Under the pieces are notes generated by a model. The model was given only the letters and a program-made list of their open reading frames with translations, was not told the origin of the DNA and searched no databases. 64,000 nucleotides of DNA from assembly GCA_002317295.1 (NCBI GenBank), contig DCIY01000007.1, forward strand, positions 42,147 through 106,146, read 5' to 3'. Shown piece by piece: positions 44,401-53,503 of this stretch (position 1 is the first letter of the stretch; the number at the start of each line of letters is the position of its first letter). The position numbers and the translations under genes are program-made. This DNA comes from Bacteroidales bacterium UBA1714. GTDB lineage: Bacteria; Bacteroidota; Bacteroidia; Bacteroidales; Paludibacteraceae.

Positions 44401-47400
44401 ACTCACTGTACTGATGGCAAAGAAACCTATCATCACTTCTTCACCTGCGTAATTGGTCATATCTACCTGATAGTTCTGACCTGTCAGTGGAATCATCGAA
44501 TAATCAAATTCTCCTTCACCATCGCCCCATAAAGCCACATCTTCCCAGGAATTACCCTTATCAATAGAAGCCATAATCTTAAAGCTTTGACCGTTTACGG
44601 ATGTCACGGGAGTTGAAGTTGAAGAGGAACTATACTTGGTAAGAGCCATATCAAAGGACAATTGGATATGTTTGGAAGAAACCGTAGCCAAATCCAATAC
44701 CGGCGACGCTAACATACGTTGAAAAGTTCCGTAGGTATTCGTATAGACGTGGTTGGCAGAGAATCCCTGACCATCCGTACGGACACTCCAACCGGTAGTT
44801 GCAGGCGAGAACGTGCCCGAAGTCGCAGAATAGGAATAAAGCGACCATTCCGGATCCATTGAGGTCCAGTTCATTGGTTCCGCATATCGAACACCCTTAG
44901 GAGTCTTAATGGTAGCAGGACCAGCCCAAGCAGATGTATCCGTTGTTCCACACAACGAGCGTGCATAGAAGTCCAAAGTCGAAGACATCGGCAGATTGTT
45001 TACCATAAACTTCGTAGTGGTTACATTAACCGGCGTCCCCTGATCGGGCGACTGACCGGAATTAACGCATACATATTGCCACGTTTTTGCGGAATCAGAC
45101 GGAATAATCGTGCAGGTGGCAATACCTTTTTCATATTCTGCCGTAATCGAAGCTACACCAAAGCATGGAACCGCAAATTCCTCAATGCTCAAATCATTGA
45201 CATTGATGCAAGACGAACCGGTACTTGCCGCACCCATCACCAGAGCGACACGAATCGTCTTACCGGCAAAACGGGTAATATCCAAATGATAGTCACGTCC
45301 CTTACCGGCAGGAATTTCAGCATATGTATAATCGCCTACCGAATCAGCAGCCCATAAGAATTCATTCGTTTCACGCCAAGTGGCTCCATCATCCTCCGAA
45401 ACAACGACACGGAACGAATGACCATTGGTCGAAAGTGGTGATGAAGCATATGAAGCAGAAGAAGTCAAGGCAATATCAAAACTGAGATAGAGACCTTTAT
45501 CTCCGGTATTGGGCATAAGGTTTATCGTAGGCGAAACAAGCCAATAATAAGCAGACGTTGTCTTGGCACAATAAATATGCTCTTCTCCCAGAATCTGGGC
45601 ATAAGTCGAAGTCGCCCATCCTGCAGTGGTAGATACCAAAGGCTGATCGGCATAGATATCGGTCGGATCACCCATATAACGAGACCAATTGCTCAACGAA
45701 TTGCGGAAAGGTTCGATATACGGAACACCCTGAGGCGAGACAAATGTAAAGGGTCCTGCCCAAGAAGAAGTATCACCTTCCCCACAAATAGAACGCGCAT
45801 ACATCTCATACGTACTCGAGAGGGCTATACCCGATAACGTAACCAGGGTAGAGTCACTGACAACCATGCGCATGTCCTCTATCGGCGTGTTCTTTATACC
45901 ATAAGCCACTTGCCATTTCTTGGCATTGTCAGCCGGAGTGAGTACGATAGTCGCTGCAGTATCCACGGCCGTTGCAATGGCATTAGACACACCAAAACAA
46001 TTGGATTGTAATGCCTCAATTCTAAAATCGTTCACATTCAAAGCCTGAGAACCCGTTGCAGAACCAAGAGCTACCAATGCTACCCGTATCTGTTTACCAC
46101 CAAATCGTGTGATGTCCATCTGATAGGTTTTACCGGCTCCCGCAGGAATTTCGGAATAACGGAACTGAGCCGTATCGCCCTGCGACCAAATCCAGGTATT
46201 TTCCTTGAGCCAGGTGATTCCATTATCCAAAGAAATCATCACATTGAACTGCTGCACATTGAAATCGGTCTTGGAAGCATCCGGAGCATCAGGATTGGAG
46301 GAAGAAGCCGTCATGGCCATATCAAACTGCATGGCAATCACGGCCACATTGGTATCAGGAGTTAAATCTATCATTGGAGAAATAATCCAATAATCCGTTC
46401 CCGTTCTCTGGTGAGCACAAGTGAGGTGATTTCCACCCAAAATCGTGGCCGTGGTATTATTCTTCCAACCCAAAGAAGTGGAGGAAACTAAAGTCAAAGA
46501 TGGTGTTTCACCCACCACACCCTTATAGCATTGCCAATCGTCACGACCACTGGCAAATGGCTGATAATACGGAAGACCCAACGATGTTCTAAACGTAATC
46601 GTATTACTGTATCCACTTTGGCTCTTAGGCCCACATACCTGCATCACACGTACATAATAAGTGGTTGCCATAGCCAAGTCTGACAAATGATAGGTTAATC
46701 CACCGACCAAAGTATCCGTCAAAGCAGATGAGAAATCCGCCAGCGTGGAATACTCAATCAAGGTTGTTTTATTACTTAATCCATTCCAAGAAATATCGGC
46801 GGAAGTAAAGCTGACCTGATTCAAACGCAAGCTATCCGGTTCCGCACAAGGTTCACCAATCGCAGCAACCGCAATATTACCAACGTGGATATCGTTATCC
46901 GGACTGGATACGGTAGAGGCTTTGTAGAAGGCCAAACGAATGGTTTGTGCTGCAAAAGCATCCAAATAGATCAACTGACGTTCTCCCGTATTAGGAATGG
47001 CAGATAATTGTTTGTATGCTCCTGCCTTGTTGGCGTATAACCAGGAATTGGACTCCAACCAAGTAGCACCATCGTCCGTAGAAACCAATACGCGGAACTC
47101 TTCATTGGCTGCTGAAGTGGGAGCTGTTGCCTTGTTGTGAGTGGTTAGAGCCAAATCAAACTGCAAACCAATATGTTCATCTGCCTCCACAGCCAGAAGT
47201 TTAATTTGCGGAGTCACAATCCAAGATTCATTTTGCGAACTCAGGTTAATCAACTCACCCACAAGATGATTGGCAGGTAAGCCATTGGATGAGGTAGAAA
47301 TCTTCCAAGCAGTAGAAGTGGGAGCATATTTCAATGTATCCGTACCCGCCATCACATTGGCGGCATTTCCCTTGAACAAATTCCAGTCAACGGGCATCGT

Positions 47401-50400
47401 GGTAGCGATAAAGTTCTCTACAAACGGCATGCAACGCTTGGTCACAAGAGAAGCTGTCTTTATCGTAGTACAACCTGGTTGAACCGTCATCAGATAATAC
47501 GAGTGGTTATATTCCAGATTAGTATACACAAACGAAGTATCCGAGGTTGTATCGCAACGAACAATGGTCTTAAAGTCGGCATCATAAGCCAGCATTAGGA
47601 TCATTTCTTCCGGAGTACCCTTGCGCTCCCAACTTGCCTTGGCAGTCAAATCGTCCGTTAATTGGAATTTCAGTTTACGGGCACCCAAACAGATAGCTTC
47701 CTGTTTGATAATGGAAACGGAATCGAAGTAGTAATACAGATCGGTTGATGAACCTGTCGATTCTCCATAGAAACCGATCACTACCTTTTGACCCGCATAA
47801 TCGGTCAAATCAATGGTAAAACGCTGGGCTTGGTTACCGAGAGAACGGAAATCGTATTGACCTCTTCCATCACAATCCCAGAACGTCATATCTTTTTTGT
47901 AGAACGTCTTACCACCATCGGTTGAGACACCCACACCCAAACGTTTATCAGAAGATTCGGATGCGCCGCCGCCGGTACCATATGGAGTAATGGCCACATC
48001 AAAACTGAGTTGGAGTTCTGCATCTCCCGCATTGCCCAAATCAATCTCCGGTGTCAAGAACCAATCTTTTCCCATAGATGTGCTATAAATATTTCCACGA
48101 ATTGCGTAACCGGCCATTCCCTTGACGGTCTGAATGGTACTCATATCATAAGCGGACCACTTCGTTGAAGAGGCTGTCAGACTGACAGAGTCGCCTACAA
48201 ACAAACCCGCCTTACGTGTCCAATCACTATTGGTAAAGAAGTTCTGATAGAAACTCTCGTAGAAAGGCAGGCCATACGTGGTCATAAACCGCGTAGCCGA
48301 CGACCAGCGAGACGAATCGCCCGGAGCACAAATGGAACGAATATACACGTAATAGGTAGTTGTTGCATCCAATCCGCTCACATAATACGGACTTCCACTT
48401 ACCACCTCGTGAATCAAAGCCGATGTGGTTACGGTATCCGGATTGACATAGGAAGCTGTCAGGATAATCTCGTATTGAGAACCATTGCCCGTCCATGTCA
48501 AACGAGCACCTTGGGCCGTAGCAGAATCTGCCTCCAGGTTGAGTACCTGGTGACAACCTTGTGCTACCTCTAACGATACATTGTCTATATATACAAAGTT
48601 GGTAGAATCGGAACCTGCTTCACTGAGGAACATGACATAACGGCCATAGTTCTCATCCAGGTCCCCCGTATAGTTTTCGAAGCTAACCACATAGGTCTTC
48701 ATATCCAACGAATCTGTAGCGGCTGCCAGATTAACGGTGGCAATACGCTCAAACGTATTTCCCGGATCAGCAGGATCGGTTACTACACCTACAACCACAC
48801 GATGAACATTGGTTTTGACCGAAGAATTAGAACCCGCACGGAAAACCACCTGATAATGATTCATTGAATCAGGAATATTAAACTCTGGTGTAATGGCATA
48901 TGCACCATCCGAAGCTGTCGAATCTGTAGCCGTTTTGGTCATTTCCAATACGGGACCAAACTTTTCCACCACCTGACGCTGAGGCAGGTTGGTGGAACCA
49001 TTATTGTAAGTAAATCCTACCGTCCAGCAGTTCATAACTCCTGCATTGTCAAATGTCTCTACACCAAATTCCTGAGGCGTCTTACTGTCACAAGCCGTAT
49101 GGAATTCACAAGTTACCCAATCCGGCAGTTCCGGACAGAGTTGACGGGCACGAGCGTAATAGGTGGTAGAGGATTCCAAATCATTGTAGGTAATCGAAGT
49201 ACCACGTACCGTATCCGTATGAAGAATGGATGTAAATTGCGCATTCTTGGCAATTTGAACCAGAGCCGGATACGGATCCACACCCGCCAAAGTCCATCTC
49301 AGTTGAGCTGCAGTACTACCCAAAGCAGTACCTCTGAGGTTGGACAATCCACCACAAGCCGGATCCGCCACCTTGAGTTCAATATTATCTATGGAGATAT
49401 AGTTTTCAAAATCATCCGAGGTAGATTCCGCATAGAAGGCAATCTGAATCTTCTTACCCACATACGGTGTAAAGTCTATACTGATTGCCTGGCTGGCCTC
49501 CCAGTTCAGGTCATTGAGCACATAATCGCCCTGACCATCATTGGACCAAACAGTGGCATCCTGACGAAGCCACGTATTACCAGCATCCGTGGACACAATC
49601 ACCATAAACTTATCCGAAGCATCTGCCTGGTTGTTGCCATATCCATGAATACCCATATCGAACTTCAACTCCAGTGCATCAATGTCCTTGGCCAACTGCA
49701 ATGTCGGAGAAACGAGCCATGTACGAGTCGGATCAGGATACGAATAATAAGTTTCACCCATTTGGATATAAGCCACATTACCGGCCTGCGGCGAGAAACG
49801 ATAGGTGGAGGACGCAGATACGCTCCAGGTCATCACATCGTAGGTCGAAGAGGTGACGGGAGTCAACGCACCTCCGTTAAATACGCTGCTGGCAGTTCCT
49901 TTGTATTGCTTCCAACCATTAGGAATGGCTGCCGTATTAAACTTCTCTGTAAACGGCAAACCACGCGGAGTGGTAAACGAATAGGACACATCGTCCAAAT
50001 CCATCAGTTGACCATTACATATTGTCTGAATGGTATAGTAATACGTCTTTTCGGATTGCAAATTATCAAAAGCAATCGTTGGAGTATATACTGTATCGTA
50101 TTGCGCATTCAGCATACTGCGCATGGTACTCAGGCCCACGATCCAACCATCCATACCGCCACCGTTCCATGTTATTTCGGCATCATTAGCTTTGACGGTG
50201 GCTTCCACGTTACTGGCTTCACGGCAGTCACCTAATTCTTCCACGACAATCTGGTCAATCAGGTTTACACTACCTACCGTAGGCACGTTGGCATCCAACG
50301 AACGGAAGGCAATATACCGACCTTGACCGGCATAGGCATCAAAACTTACCAGACAGCGATTGTACAAAATAGCGTCATCACTTGTAGTAGCAGTTTCATC

Positions 50401-52506
50401 CGCCGCAAAATAGGCGATATGTTCAAACGTAGCCAAATCGTAAGGATCGGACATAATACCAATTTCCAATGCACCTGCTTTGCCAGCAGAAGTGGCATAG
50501 CGGAAGACAAGCTTCAGCGTATTGATTGCATTCACTTCCGGCAATACAAACCAGGAATCAATGCCCTCCAATTGGATATGAGCTCCCTGATAGTTGGGTT
50601 TGGTAGATGCCAATGCCGGATAAGACTTCACATCAGCAGAAATGGAAGTAACCGGGAAATAAACGGAAGAGGCTCCCGCCAATGTAGAGGCGGTACGAAC
50701 TTCCTGATTGAGATTTTTCAGTGCAATCTGACCTCCACTAACCTCACACGCGTTGGTATAGGGTACCGTCATTTGCGAGGGTACACGTACCGTAATCGGG
50801 AAAGACCAATCTGAAGTGACGCCACCTTTGACACTTTGGGTATATACGTATACGATTTGGCCGGACAAAGCAGCGCTGGAAAGCGCATAAGACGAGGTCG
50901 TAATCGCATTTTGACTGCAGATAATGGTAGACGGATTGACCTGACCGTTACGGGAATAAGCAGTAGATACTTTCACATTCCAACTATCTGCACCATGGGT
51001 CACGGCAGATACCGTAAATCCTGTCGACAAGGTATTGCTTACCTTTACTTCAGTGGGTACAAAAGCCGTTGGTTTACTCAAAGAGAAGTTATCTATATAG
51101 ATGGCATTACGCTGGTTAAAACGCGAAGCCAAAGCAATAAACTTGCACGTTCCGGTATAGTCTTTTAGGGACAAGGTATAACGACGGAACAGGTACGAAG
51201 AAGAGATCGTAATCGTATCCAGCACTTTGAAGGTGGTAAAGTCTGCAGGATCCTCCATAACACCTACCAATACGGATGCCGCATAGGAGGATTTACCCAC
51301 CGTGACCTTATCATAAGCCGTGGCCCAAAAACTAATTTCAGTACCTTGAATGGAAGGATCAATGATTTCCGGCGTTACTGCATAGGCATACTCACCCACT
51401 TCAATCGCCGAAGAAGTAGCACTTAAGGCTCCATTAAAGCTCAGATATGCCGTAGAGTCAATGGAGAATGGCGCACGTTCAGCCGCCGTTCCCCCTTTGT
51501 ACACAAACGGTATCGGAATATCCATACTGGTGCCGATAGTCCAACCATATGGAGTACCAAAGTAGACATTACCTTCAAAAACAGTGGGGTTGTTAAAGTT
51601 TTGTGAATAAGGGAGGTTAATAACCACCAGCGTGGTAAATTGCGTTCCTACCCAATCAGTATATCCAGATTGGTTTTCTGCACAATCCGAACGAACATAC
51701 GCATAGTAAGTCGTTTCGGGACTAAGACCGGTGATCGTGGTTTCCGTATTGTAAATATTCTTGATATCCCGAACGATAATGGTTGGATCGATGGTCGAAA
51801 AATCGGTGACAGGAGCCGAGGTCAACATCACTTCAAACTCGTTGAACGAACCTTCTTCCGACCAACTCAGAAAGGCATCATACGCGTGTACATTGGTAGC
51901 CTTCAGATTGGTCACATTCATACACGTGGGTGTGGAACGAACAATCACTTCGTCCAGCACGACACCATAACCCATATTTTCGGTGATTTCAAAGGCAAAC
52001 TGGTATGTGGAACTCGGAGCAATCACACCAATAATCTCGGTTTTCCAAGCCGCATTTCGCGCATACACAGCCGTTTGATACGGATGCCATATATCCGATG
52101 CCGAGGTACGATAGTACACCCGCAACGTATCGCTGGAACCAGCCTTGGCAGGTTCGGCATGTGAAAAAACCAATTGAGGCTGGAATAAACCCTGAGTCAG
52201 GTTTAATACCGGTGTTATCAACCGAGTCTTAAAGCGCAACTCATCCGTAGTAGCGTTTCGGGCGTAAGCACGGGATGAACCAGCCATGGCTCCAAACGGA
52301 AAACGGAGAGAGTCTGATGTTTCCACCTTCCAGGAATAAGCGGCTGTATCCACACCCACCGTAATGGGACGTGATACATACTCCTGACTCCAACCTGCAG
52401 GCAGAGCACCGGATTCAAAACCCTCATGAAGAACTTCTGATGTGGTCGCACTAACCGATAGTGCCAAACTCGTCATCAGGAATACGACAAAGTAAAACTG
52501 TTTCAT
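41431..52506 (-). CDS. Giant modular surface protein (3691 aa) with about 12 choice-of-anchor-J/FN3 modules
   Basis: A 3691-residue secreted protein. After the signal peptide (to about LSVSAT) it is built of about 12 modules, each a choice-of-anchor-J/cleaved-adhesin (MAM-like) domain of about 190 residues plus a fibronectin type III domain of about 90. Module openings read GLPYYQPF, GVPYIEPF, GVRYAEPM, GVRYEESM and GVRYQEDF. The anchor-J core repeats the pattern WxVSPxIDL...LxFDxAxT...VxVSxDxGxTW...IRIAFYAxS. Regular spacing is about 280 residues; one extra FN3 follows module 10. The C-terminal 350 residues carry CEGDTYxxHGY...GCDSIVYLDLTV repeats. The last residues (KVIYQDHLYIIMDDKWYDP, then TGQRVF) are a short unusual tail, not the classical type A domain. 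Confidence 0.87.
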   Translation of the reverse strand: MKQFYFVVFLMTSLALSVSATTSEVLHEGFESGALPAGWSQEYVSRPITVGVDTAAYSWKVETSDSLRFPFGAMAGSSRAYARNATTDELRFKTRLITPVLNLTQGLFQPQLVFSHAEPAKAGSSDTLRVYYRTSASDIWHPYQTAVYARNAAWKTEIIGVIAPSSTYQFAFEITENMGYGVVLDEVIVRSTPTCMNVTNLKATNVHAYDAFLSWSEEGSFNEFEVMLTSAPVTDFSTIDPTIIVRDIKNIYNTETTITGLSPETTYYAYVRSDCAENQSGYTDWVGTQFTTLVVINLPYSQNFNNPTVFEGNVYFGTPYGWTIGTSMDIPIPFVYKGGTAAERAPFSIDSTAYLSFNGALSATSSAIEVGEYAYAVTPEIIDPSIQGTEISFWATAYDKVTVGKSSYAASVLVGVMEDPADFTTFKVLDTITISSSYLFRRYTLSLKDYTGTCKFIALASRFNQRNAIYIDNFSLSKPTAFVPTEVKVSNTLSTGFTVSAVTHGADSWNVKVSTAYSRNGQVNPSTIICSQNAITTSSYALSSAALSGQIVYVYTQSVKGGVTSDWSFPITVRVPSQMTVPYTNACEVSGGQIALKNLNQEVRTASTLAGASSVYFPVTSISADVKSYPALASTKPNYQGAHIQLEGIDSWFVLPEVNAINTLKLVFRYATSAGKAGALEIGIMSDPYDLATFEHIAYFAADETATTSDDAILYNRCLVSFDAYAGQGRYIAFRSLDANVPTVGSVNLIDQIVVEELGDCREASNVEATVKANDAEITWNGGGMDGWIVGLSTMRSMLNAQYDTVYTPTIAFDNLQSEKTYYYTIQTICNGQLMDLDDVSYSFTTPRGLPFTEKFNTAAIPNGWKQYKGTASSVFNGGALTPVTSSTYDVMTWSVSASSTYRFSPQAGNVAYIQMGETYYSYPDPTRTWLVSPTLQLAKDIDALELKFDMGIHGYGNNQADASDKFMVIVSTDAGNTWLRQDATVWSNDGQGDYVLNDLNWEASQAISIDFTPYVGKKIQIAFYAESTSDDFENYISIDNIELKVADPACGGLSNLRGTALGSTAAQLRWTLAGVDPYPALVQIAKNAQFTSILHTDTVRGTSITYNDLESSTTYYARARQLCPELPDWVTCEFHTACDSKTPQEFGVETFDNAGVMNCWTVGFTYNNGSTNLPQRQVVEKFGPVLEMTKTATDSTASDGAYAITPEFNIPDSMNHYQVVFRAGSNSSVKTNVHRVVVGVVTDPADPGNTFERIATVNLAAATDSLDMKTYVVSFENYTGDLDENYGRYVMFLSEAGSDSTNFVYIDNVSLEVAQGCHQVLNLEADSATAQGARLTWTGNGSQYEIILTASYVNPDTVTTSALIHEVVSGSPYYVSGLDATTTYYVYIRSICAPGDSSRWSSATRFMTTYGLPFYESFYQNFFTNSDWTRKAGLFVGDSVSLTASSTKWSAYDMSTIQTVKGMAGYAIRGNIYSTSMGKDWFLTPEIDLGNAGDAELQLSFDVAITPYGTGGGASESSDKRLGVGVSTDGGKTFYKKDMTFWDCDGRGQYDFRSLGNQAQRFTIDLTDYAGQKVVIGFYGESTGSSTDLYYYFDSVSIIKQEAICLGARKLKFQLTDDLTAKASWERKGTPEEMILMLAYDADFKTIVRCDTTSDTSFVYTNLEYNHSYYLMTVQPGCTTIKTASLVTKRCMPFVENFIATTMPVDWNLFKGNAANVMAGTDTLKYAPTSTAWKISTSSNGLPANHLVGELINLSSQNESWIVTPQIKLLAVEADEHIGLQFDLALTTHNKATAPTSAANEEFRVLVSTDDGATWLESNSWLYANKAGAYKQLSAIPNTGERQLIYLDAFAAQTIRLAFYKASTVSSPDNDIHVGNIAVAAIGEPCAEPDSLRLNQVSFTSADISWNGLSNKTTLIEYSTLADFSSALTDTLVGGLTYHLSDLAMATTYYVRVMQVCGPKSQSGYSNTITFRTSLGLPYYQPFASGRDDWQCYKGVVGETPSLTLVSSTSLGWKNNTTATILGGNHLTCAHQRTGTDYWIISPMIDLTPDTNVAVIAMQFDMAMTASSSNPDAPDASKTDFNVQQFNVMISLDNGITWLKENTWIWSQGDTAQFRYSEIPAGAGKTYQMDITRFGGKQIRVALVALGSATGSQALNVNDFRIEALQSNCFGVSNAIATAVDTAATIVLTPADNAKKWQVAYGIKNTPIEDMRMVVSDSTLVTLSGIALSSTYEMYARSICGEGDTSSWAGPFTFVSPQGVPYIEPFRNSLSNWSRYMGDPTDIYADQPLVSTTAGWATSTYAQILGEEHIYCAKTTSAYYWLVSPTINLMPNTGDKGLYLSFDIALTSSASYASSPLSTNGHSFRVVVSEDDGATWRETNEFLWAADSVGDYTYAEIPAGKGRDYHLDITRFAGKTIRVALVMGAASTGSSCINVNDLSIEEFAVPCFGVASITAEYEKGIATCTIIPSDSAKTWQYVCVNSGQSPDQGTPVNVTTTKFMVNNLPMSSTLDFYARSLCGTTDTSAWAGPATIKTPKGVRYAEPMNWTSMDPEWSLYSYSATSGTFSPATTGWSVRTDGQGFSANHVYTNTYGTFQRMLASPVLDLATVSSKHIQLSFDMALTKYSSSSTSTPVTSVNGQSFKIMASIDKGNSWEDVALWGDGEGEFDYSMIPLTGQNYQVDMTNYAGEEVMIGFFAISTVSGADNNLHIKNVVVDTLSTGATCASITRATLLDSTYTTATLVLRGPGITDALSIEYVCIPRGSLFRESLKQITDTNIVYIKGLQSSTAYELYARTQCPDSTYTEWRGPFTFHTVECSTVTGISQAILTLNDAQITLSADNVTDAVGYQLYLTEQGGVLDESAAIMSKTNVFVFSYPFRASQWYDVYARKICQEGDTSAWCEPIAIHAPYGVRYEESMEWDAFSEEWQRYTGSLTSLETTTSGWTVTSATNTYGFEGKHVKVNTWAEKEYLMASPRIDLSNVDPTSGLVLSFDAAFTHYNQAAAPSSYANRDFYVLVSTDGRWSTSQGWHWSETAGDYLYSSIAPDGTSFDLDLSTYVGQSVQIGFYVTSTTGTEDCDMHIRNIVIDTLGAVSSTCAGVDSVEVSNITLNSAKVNFVFKNAESTKRVYYELALDKSFTLVVQADTVINSMVFGLNALSPSTNYYLRIRQMCSANDESSWSRAVSFSTLKGVRYQEDFEESNFSSEWKSVRSIPISEVYAGRQNPLTGETVSSYSGSWNVASAAKGMTSKHIRVNCYGTSCASWAISPSIDLTPNKGQALLFAFDVSAAKFSGNNPAASAPDDQFTVVVSTDNGVTWTKANSYVWSDSAAIRTEGTFASLPYNPVRKVLNFSQYAGKRIRIAFYAESTISNGDNYLMVDSLDLNATQMFAYTDTLCEGSEYESHGFKLTTADLTPGLHEYTRISATMDSVVTLSILVKANAQTHFSDEICEGDTYTEHGYNLHVTASGTYRRVLTAANGCDSIVYLDLTVLPVQRTKVNLYACRGTSYTLLGKTYYTNAVVRDTLSSMVTGCDSIVTYYLFFSSQSEYKEHIRIALCEGDTVWVDDTHFVTQPGFYTFPMQSSYHCDSTVYVHALAINAQGMAYDTIMVNELPYLYNGIQRIKAGAESGDYTLSVVTSCGDIKTLQVTVLEGTGLIDIYADPSTGATKVIYQDHLYIIMDDKWYDPTGQRVF

Positions 52507-52515
52507 ATGGTTATA

Positions 52516-53496
52516 TTATTTATTATTTTTCTTAGGTTTATAACGAATACCCGAATCATCCTGACAGGTAACACAAGGAATCTTCGACTTGAGATGGAAG
52601 AGAAAAGCACACTTAATTCCAACCGCAAATCGACTGTAGTTTCGGCTGAGCGCATTGCAATCCAACGCGCTATTGATTATCAAATTGGAAGCCAAATCTT
52701 CCTGAGTTCGGGTCTGTACATCGGAATTGATGGCCGAATAATCTACAAACGATTTATCACGCGCCACACCGATGGGTATACCATACTCCAGATAACCACC
52801 TAAACGCAAGGCGATTTTCTTTTTGATACGAATACGACCACCTATTTCCAGTGTCGGACTAATCCATGGACATACCTTATTATCATACGTACCCGCATAC
52901 GCGAAGGGGAACGAAGGATAGTATCCATAGAACGGATTGTTTTCAAACGGTTGAATAAAACGCGCATACACACCATCGGTTTTTATATTGGTTTGGGTGC
53001 TGTACGTATGCATCAACGGATATTCGGTCTTCACTCCCAATGCCATATACACATTGGTTCCCATGTACCAACCAAACTGAATAGGCACACCCACAGTCAG
53101 GGTCTGTTGTCCCTCCTTTAGGTCAGAATAGTGATATCGGTAAGAAACTTCTTCCCCATAACGGTCATGCTGAGGGAAGGCTTCCATATATTGGTCCAAT
53201 TTCGTTTGCGTGTAGGTATAGTGAGCATGGATACCCACATTAAAGAAGAACCGACGTTTTTGCACTTCATAACTGAACGCAATCTGGCCATCTCCTCCCA
53301 AACCGGGAGAAAAAGGAATCTTCTCACTGGGCGCAAACATATTGGCCTCACCGCCTTGGAACTGAAGACTCAAATAATGGCTCACTCCATTATTCGTATT
53401 CTTGTAGCGCGATTGGGCTGAGAGCGAAAGACTCAGCACCAACACGCCAAATATACATATCGCTCTAGCGAACGAGGATCTTAATAGTTTCATCAT
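52516..53496 (-). CDS. Outer-membrane beta-barrel protein
   Basis: A 326-residue protein with a signal peptide (MMKLLRSSFAR... to LSAQS) and an alternating hydrophobic-aromatic pattern typical of a beta-barrel; the long strands include FFFNVGIHAHYTYTQTKL and ALRLGGYLEYGIPIG. No family name could be given. It ends with a basic, Cys-containing tail (PCVTCQDDSGIRYKPKKNNK). The start at 53496 (7 bases after the OmpA-like stop) is preferred over 53514, which overlaps that gene and would put six extra residues before the signal peptide. It sits between an OmpA-family gene and the 3691-residue cargo gene, so a role as surface partner is plausible but not shown. Confidence 0.78.
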   Translation of the reverse strand: MMKLLRSSFARAICIFGVLVLSLSLSAQSRYKNTNNGVSHYLSLQFQGGEANMFAPSEKIPFSPGLGGDGQIAFSYEVQKRRFFFNVGIHAHYTYTQTKLDQYMEAFPQHDRYGEEVSYRYHYSDLKEGQQTLTVGVPIQFGWYMGTNVYMALGVKTEYPLMHTYSTQTNIKTDGVYARFIQPFENNPFYGYYPSFPFAYAGTYDNKVCPWISPTLEIGGRIRIKKKIALRLGGYLEYGIPIGVARDKSFVDYSAINSDVQTRTQEDLASNLIINSALDCNALSRNYSRFAVGIKCAFLFHLKSKIPCVTCQDDSGIRYKPKKNNK

Positions 53497-53503
53497 GATT
53501 ATT

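Noticed and set aside
49099..50235. Plus-strand open frame (378 codons) opposite the 3691-residue-protein gene
   Set aside because: Shadow of the anchor-J/FN3 coding frame; no independent evidence.
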